Assembly (NCBI GenBank): GCA_947623455.1
Contig: OX392535.1
Location: 40,758,688-40,822,687, forward strand
Direction of reading: 5' to 3'
Origin: Mimachlamys varia
Taxonomy: Eukaryota; Mollusca; Bivalvia; Pectinida; Pectinidae
DNA length: 64,000 bases
In this document: positions 58,733 through 64,000 of the stretch, piece after piece
How positions within the stretch are numbered: position 1 is the stretch's first letter
Layout of the letters: each line of letters opens with the position of its first letter
The notes under the pieces: model-generated
Seen by the model: only the letters and a program-made list of their open reading frames with translations
Database searches by the model: none
Told to the model about the DNA's origin: nothing
Made by a program: the position numbers and the translations under genes

Positions 58733-59224
58733 TGCTATACCTTTATGGAATATAATAAATGAATCCTCCGCTTAATCAACTCCATATTCGCCGACTCTAT
58801 TTGAGAGAGCGACATTTCATTGGTTGCGATATCATCTCGGAGCGTCGTCGTATGTAATAATCATTGTTTCTAATTTACATGTAATTTTATTACATTTAGA
58901 TGTAGTTACACAAAGTAAGATACAATTTTTATGTAATAATGCAACAAAGCGACATAGGCAATCGGCGCCCTTTTAGAATCTGATAATAAACCTACAAATG
59001 GAGTAACGCAACGTTGGTTGTTGTCAAACAAGTTCGTTTTTGTGACCAAATTCAGTGACATTTGGTCGATGTATGATAGTATCGGTTACAGTCATTACGA
59101 TACTGGCTCGAGTATATCTAAACCACAAAACAGAACTTAGTTCATTGTACAGGTAGTTGGATCAATTGTGAATTCGAACATATTCGAACCCTTCTGCTTG
59201 TACATTAGTTTAGAAATTTTCGAT
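58733..59224. other. AT-rich DNA, nothing recognised
   Basis: No repeat or gene seen. Confidence 0.4.
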
Positions 59225-59345
59225 TCCGTCCTTTTGGCCCCTAACATCACCGAAGAGTCTTAGGAGGATGAAACAGCTGTATGATGCAGTTCAATTTATT
59301 GTATCCTGCTTTGTGTGTGTTTCGTCATCTTTAAATCCATTCTAA
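59225..59345 (-). mobile_element. Family K dispersed repeat, subtype X (reverse copy)
   Basis: On the minus strand: ACTGCATCATACAGCTGTTT, CATCCTCCTAAGACTCTTCG and GTGATGTTAGGGGCC, closely matching the copy at 1.42-1.48 kb including the GGGGCCAAA extension. Confidence 0.65.
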
Positions 59346-59739
59346 AATTGACTTCTTATCTGATGCGATTGTCTGCACTTTGAGAGGACGGGTGATTGTT
59401 CTCATTTAAGCCGCGCGTCGCCAAATAGATTTTATACATCATCCTTTCATCTTTTTACATGGATGATGGCATTTAATATATTCGTTTTATTTATAGTTAA
59501 AACGAAAATCATAAAAGGAAAACATTTACAATTTTTGAAAGTATCATATGCCATTATCATTCTTTTTTATGTCAATATCTGAAATTATTTTCCTGTTTTA
59601 CATTTAATTACAGTTTATTGATCTATGCAGTACAATGTATATTATAATAGTGCACTTGCACCCTTATGGCGTATAAAACGTAAAATAATATCAAAGCATT
59701 TTGTTGTTTATATTCAAAAAAGCCTGTGATTTATATTCA
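59346..59739. other. AT-rich DNA, nothing recognised
   Basis: No repeat or gene seen. Confidence 0.4.
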
Positions 59740-59985
59740 CGATTGTACAATACAAATAACAAACAGATATCGAACATACTTCACAAGTTTTCAAATATAA
59801 ACTACAAGATATTGCATTAACATAACAAGATTATCAAATATAACACACAATATTGTACAAAACAAATAATATGCTATCGATTATACATCGCACGATTTCG
59901 AATATAAGCTACAAGATATTGCATTTACTTATAATTACAAGATTATCAAATACAACACACAATATTGTACACTACAAAAACCTTA
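59740..59985 (+). repeat. AT-rich tandem repeat of ~110 bp, two copies plus a partial
   Basis: The phrase 'ATTGTACAA-ACAAATAA...ATCGA...CACAAG-TTT-AAATATAA-CTACAAGATATTGCATT...ACAAGATTATCAAATA-AACACACAA' recurs, starting near 59,742, 59,850 and 59,963 (spacing about 108 and 113). No coding content. Confidence 0.8.
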
Positions 59986-60789
59986 ATATCGAACAACTAT
60001 CTACAAGGTATTGATCTACAAAGTATCCATCACAAGATTCACACTCATTTGTCCCTCTTCCCCGCATACCCTTCCCCTTCAGTAAATGAATTAAATGAAG
60101 GTATATATATATTTTGAATTTTCTATCACATTCCATTCAATACTGTAAATTTCAATATTGTAAATTCCGATAGAAGAAAGTGGATTAATATAAGCTTTAA
60201 AGCTTGTTTCCATATCTGGTTTCTGTCTTGTGGAAACATGTGTTTTTATTTGCATTAAGAAAGTACAATATTGCACATTTTACACGCCATCCACCATATA
60301 TCATAGATACAGCGATATATTTGTCTTATCAATGTATCATATATTTGTCTTAAATCTTAAGTTTTAAATAACATACGATAAGCTTTAATGCAATTTAAAA
60401 GCAAGTATATTTTTCTGTGTTTTACTGAAAAGTACATGTACACATTACTCAATAATTAGAAAGCAGTAATGGTTCCCTTGCATCATGAAATTGTATAAGG
60501 TACCGACGGTGTATTTAGCAGTCTGTTAAGCTCCAAATTGATGCATCAAATGGGATCTGACACTTTCATAATGAGCGTTGTTATCACAACCAAACGGAAA
60601 TTATCGGACGATCAAACGTACAAATGAGGAAAAAAAATCTCTAGGATTAAAATGTCAGAAAATAATTGGAAAAAACGATGGATGTGGGTTATACTTTATC
60701 TCATACGAAGGAAAATACCAACTTTCATCAGCAAGTTGATGGAAGAAAAGTGATGTTAGACATAATATTTCTGAATAGATAATATTAAC
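59986..60789. other. AT-rich DNA, nothing recognised
   Basis: The 61-codon reverse frame at 60,091-60,276 is incidental. Confidence 0.4.
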
Positions 60790-61510
60790 ATCAAGAGGCC
60801 CTATTGGCATGAATCGCTCACTTGCTAGCTACAGAAATAGTTTAATCTTAAAAGAGAATTAAAGGGTAATACGGCTATAGGCAGTCCTAATATCAATATC
60901 CACGGCTTTTAAGTTATTGCAAGAAGTTGTTTGAACATTTTAAGATATTCGATCACAGGCCCAACACCATGGGCCAGTAAGTTACACTGTAATGAGGAGA
61001 GATTTCTTGAAGATTTTAAGACATTTGACTCATGTGACCTTGAAAGTACATTGAAACGTAACACAGACTAAGAAATTGTAGATTCACATTTATAAAGAAT
61101 AGTATATAAAAATACACACTGTAATTTTTGTAACGTGATAATCTTGTCGGGTAAAAATTTCACTTCGATTTAATAGTTGTACTTTTCAATATTTTCATAA
61201 CGAACGGATTGGATTAAAATTTCGATCACTTTGACCATATTTGTTTGCAATGCATTCTAGCATTCTTCATGCCTATTGTCAGAAGCTATAGGCCCTTGGT
61301 TATTGAGAAAAAATAGTTTGAAAATTTCAAACATAATTTACCCTTGTGACCTTTACATTTCGAACAAACATGGAAGAAAATTGGTAGCATTTTACTTCAT
61401 CATACTGGTGGACTTATATTATTACCCTGATCTTCTGGTTATTGAACGAAATTACTTATCAATTTGAAGACATTTGACCCATACGACCTTCAGAGTGGGT
61501 CAGAGTTATT
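60790..61510 (+). mobile_element. Diverged dispersed repeat with TGACCTTGAAAGT-type words
   Basis: AAGAGGCCCTATTGGCATGA near 60,793 resembles the start of a common mollusc repeat. Downstream, 'AAGATTTTAAGACATTTGAC...TGTGACCTTGAAAGTA' (about 61,010-61,045), 'TTGTGACCTTTACATTTCGA' (about 61,343) and 'GAAGACATTTGACCCATACG, ACCTTCAGAGTGGGTC' (about 61,466-61,500) look like repeated, heavily diverged internal units. Boundaries are uncertain. Confidence 0.45.
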
Positions 61511-62269
61511 CATATAAACTTGGTAGTCTTCGATATATAAATAGAAAATTAAAATTCGTATATAAAATGAAAAAGTTATAATATAAAAATTCAAGGTTGG
61601 AATACATGTATATGTAGCTGTATTTTTTATCTGGATCCTCTTCCATACGGTCATCACTATGATAACTACGGGCTTGTTGCGGGATGTCACATGGTCTGAA
61701 AATAGCTTAAACACCCCTGGCTATTGTAGAATGTAGAGACATCTATTCTTGTCGAAGTTGCCCGTCCTAATTTGCTCGTTGATGTTGCGTTGCCCTTCGT
61801 CTATAACTACCATTTCCTGTCGTTTTATTAAGTTTCAGTCGTTCCGGGTCTCACTTTCAGGGGACGCAGTTCTCTGGAGAAAAAACGATATCCCTACAAA
61901 ACACGTCCAATATTATTAGCATGGTGCTTCGTCCTCTGTATTGACCCGTTTTTTGCCACTGGTATACCTCCTTAGGGTGTTAATTGGTCTTTGGTATATG
62001 TTTGTCTGCAACCTTTTATTGACGTCAAAGAGCCTATTCTTCCTACATGTTCTTGTTTTTTCCTTCTTCTCATTAACGCTTGCTAATCAATATATTAGCG
62101 ATAGCATCCATTCTTCCATACTATGACAGAAAGCCACTCGGTCGAACACAGAATATCCCTGCAATAGCTCTCGTATGGAAAGCTTACTATGACAAAATTA
62201 GGATTTATCAAAATGTTTATTCATGGTTCGACACGAAATCCATATCTAACGTTCTATGACTTCGATATG
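61511..62269. other. AT-rich DNA, nothing recognised
   Basis: Short frames at 61,490-61,714 (reverse) and 61,941-62,126 are incidental. Confidence 0.4.
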
Positions 62270-62422
62270 TCGAAAAGCAGAAGGCGCTTACTCTTCCGGA
62301 ATGCCTTATCTTCTTCTCTTACTTTTTTCAATGGTATCCATGTAAATCGTTCCTTTTCCATATTTTGGCTTTTATCTTTTCGATTTCTAGTTCAGATTAT
62401 GGTTTCATTGACGTTTTAAATT
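62270..62422 (+). mobile_element. Retroelement 3' tail (diverged copy)
   Basis: AGCAGAAGGCGCTTACTCTT, CCGGAATGCCTTATCTTCTT, CTCTTACTTTTTTCAATGGT, ATCCATGTAAATCGTTCCTT, TCGATTTCTAGTTCAGATTA and TGGTTTCATTGACGTTTTA align with the other tails. The CACCTGG site is degenerate (TGCCTTAT). Confidence 0.6.
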
Positions 62423-63578
62423 GATAATCATTGGGGTTTTTTTAAGGGGGGGGCGGGTGGTTCTATCGTTCATATACTATATTTAAATCAGTAACTTCGT
62501 GATCAAATGCTATTTACTTTACACACTTGAAACCGAATCGCAGAATTCAGCTTTTAATGAAAAGCATGCATCACAGACAATGCTAATACATCGTATGTCA
62601 TATATGTTCCATGTCATTGAAAGCTGAGAATACGTGACTGTTTTCTACATTAGAAGATGAAAACCAGGAACCACCAACGATGGATAATATCTTGCTTTTC
62701 TTAAGCAAAGCCCTGACCCGGGGACAGGTAATTGTCGATCGACTCAGCGTTGTGAGTGAAGTATAACCACGCATCCATCATGCTAAAGGGATCAGACAGT
62801 CTTCATTATCAAGTAAAGGACATGTAATCTATTCAAAGACACAATGTTCCCGTCAGGACTGATTTTCCTTACAAGGATTATGCAGGAAGCGTCGATTAGA
62901 CGCTACGTCTGTCCTAGTCCCGGTATGCACTCCATTGCCTGTCTGTGTGTAAGAGCTTTTGTTATTGAAACTTAGCTTTTATTTAAGTCTACTTCATGCG
63001 CCGTGTGGTTTTCTTGTCGTTCATTAATGTTTCATAATAAAATTAAACATAACGTTCCAAAGCGTAAAGGTATATCTTGTTTACAGAGCTTGTCAAACCG
63101 CTTTTAAACATCTGCCAACTACCACCATTGCTGATCAAGTGAAAGCTAACAATGTTTGATAACGTAAATGGGCTATTGCGACCAGTCTATCAATCATTCG
63201 TGTCGATTAATAAAATACAGTTTGATCTCCCGTAGATTGAAAAAGTATATACTAGAGTGCTGATCCCCGTCAGAGTAAGTCCTTGGCTACATTCAAATTG
63301 ATTTATTTAATATTAAAAGCAATTTGTTGCTTCATCACCTAAATTGTCGAAACTGTCTGAGATGAACTAGGAAATAGTATAATGTCAAGACTTTAATAGC
63401 ATTTAAAACGCAAGCACGTGTTTTTTTGGCGCACAACATGAACAAAAAAAGATTGTATCATCCTAGACAATAGAAGAGTTACATAGTAAGAACGGTAACT
63501 CTGCAAGACAAATACATCTAGGTTACACAACGCATTATCAAATTAACTTCATTTGATCCGCAATTAACAAAGATATAT
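62423..63578. other. AT-rich DNA, nothing recognised
   Basis: A G-run (GGGGGGGCGGG) occurs near 62,446. No repeat or gene was seen. Confidence 0.4.
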
Positions 63579-63838
63579 GTCCGTATTCATGAAACCGTTC
63601 TCGTGCTCAAGCATGGATTTTGTGCTCAAGCCATCTTTCTTGAAACTCACCTTAATTATATCAAACGTGAAAAAAGTCAATTGTAAATATCAAAAACAGT
63701 ATTCGGATTCATTGATCTTCGCTTTTTCCAAAACATTGATAATATCAGAATTTTCAAATACATCATAGCCGGAATAAGAAATGAGGTTTGAGCACAAATT
63801 TCCTGCTTGAGCACGAGAACGTTTTTGTGAATACGGGC
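63579..63838 (+). mobile_element. Palindromic-ended MITE, copy c
   Basis: The left end TCCGTATTCATGAAACCGTT and the right end with GTTTTTGTGAATACGGGC form the terminal inverted repeats, with CGTGCTCAAGCATGGATTTT and CTGCTTGAGCACGAG inside. The interior (AGTCAATTGTAAAT, CCAAAACATTGATAATATCA, GGAATAAGAAATGAGG) aligns in direct orientation with copy a. No target-site duplication or retroelement tail is apparent at its flanks. The 63-codon frame at 63,577-63,768 is incidental. Confidence 0.8.
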
Positions 63839-63924
63839 CAAGGTATTCCCGAACTTTTAACTATTTGGCTTATTTATATTAACAGTTACGGGAATCGTGA
63901 TACCGGTATTCAAAGAATTGTATT

Positions 63925-64000
63925 AAAGATACATATGAAAACAACACCTTTATACTTTAGAATAAGATAAGATAAGATACAGACGAGCTAAATAATGAAT
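63925..64000 (+). mobile_element. Family K dispersed repeat, subtype Y, cut by window end
   Basis: TACATATGAAAACAACACCT, TTATACTTTAGAATAAGATA and TACAGACGAGCTAAATAATG match the left part of the copies at 45.7 and 46.0 kb. The core would lie beyond the window. Confidence 0.6.

Noticed and set aside
1..64000. Bacterial-type features (operons, ribosome binding sites, terminators, prophage)
   Set aside because: No long coding frames, no operon spacing, and the repeats and retroelement remnants are of animal type. Prokaryotic annotation does not apply.

Overview
This is an AT-rich, non-bacterial stretch with no recognisable intact gene. The dispersed repeats (a head module around AACAGC..GGTCATTTAAGGAC, a family with a CAGCTGTTTCGTCC...GGACTC.TCAGTG core, palindromic MITEs, and tails of a retroelement with YLDL and FYGRH motifs) are of kinds I associate with mollusc genomes, bivalves in particular. 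The species cannot be fixed from the sequence. Outside the tandem arrays, open frames are short (about 120 codons at most), many lack an ATG, and none reads as a known protein apart from retroelement remnants. I regard the window as intergenic or intronic repeat-rich DNA.

Layout. 1-16,232: mostly unique AT-rich DNA with dispersed repeats, two fold-backs, a 227-bp MITE and small diverged tandem repeats. 16,233-28,588: a 12.4-kb minisatellite of 29-bp units with nested segmental duplications. 28,589-32,230: a palindromic fold-back, a retroelement tail carrying a MITE, and a reverse-strand dispersed element. 32,231-33,470: a 32-bp pyrimidine-rich minisatellite. 33,471-37,487: a retroelement tail, a tRNA-headed SINE and a diverged tandem repeat whose copies carry CACGTG. 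37,488-44,967: a 7.5-kb array of a 17-bp unit, each unit carrying a CANNTG E-box. 44,968-64,000: retroelement fragments, including a broken reverse-transcriptase C-terminus at about 53.2-53.9 kb, two oppositely oriented arrays of a hairpin-forming unit (48.0-48.8 and 49.3-49.6 kb), a perfect 30-bp repeat carrying AACCGGTT, a 62-bp satellite grown from the tail of a dispersed element, and more MITE copies.

The longest open frames (up to 609 codons) lie inside the 17-bp and 32-bp arrays. They are by-products: those units have no stop codon in any forward frame and lengths not divisible by three. The most interesting points are: two MITE copies in opposite orientation at the same CCTGG site in two copies of one retroelement tail; the 17-bp array's main G/A variation falling on a degenerate position of its E-box; the inverted pair of hairpin-unit arrays; and the shared, modular dispersed-repeat head. 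I found no evidence for a new defence or metabolic system.
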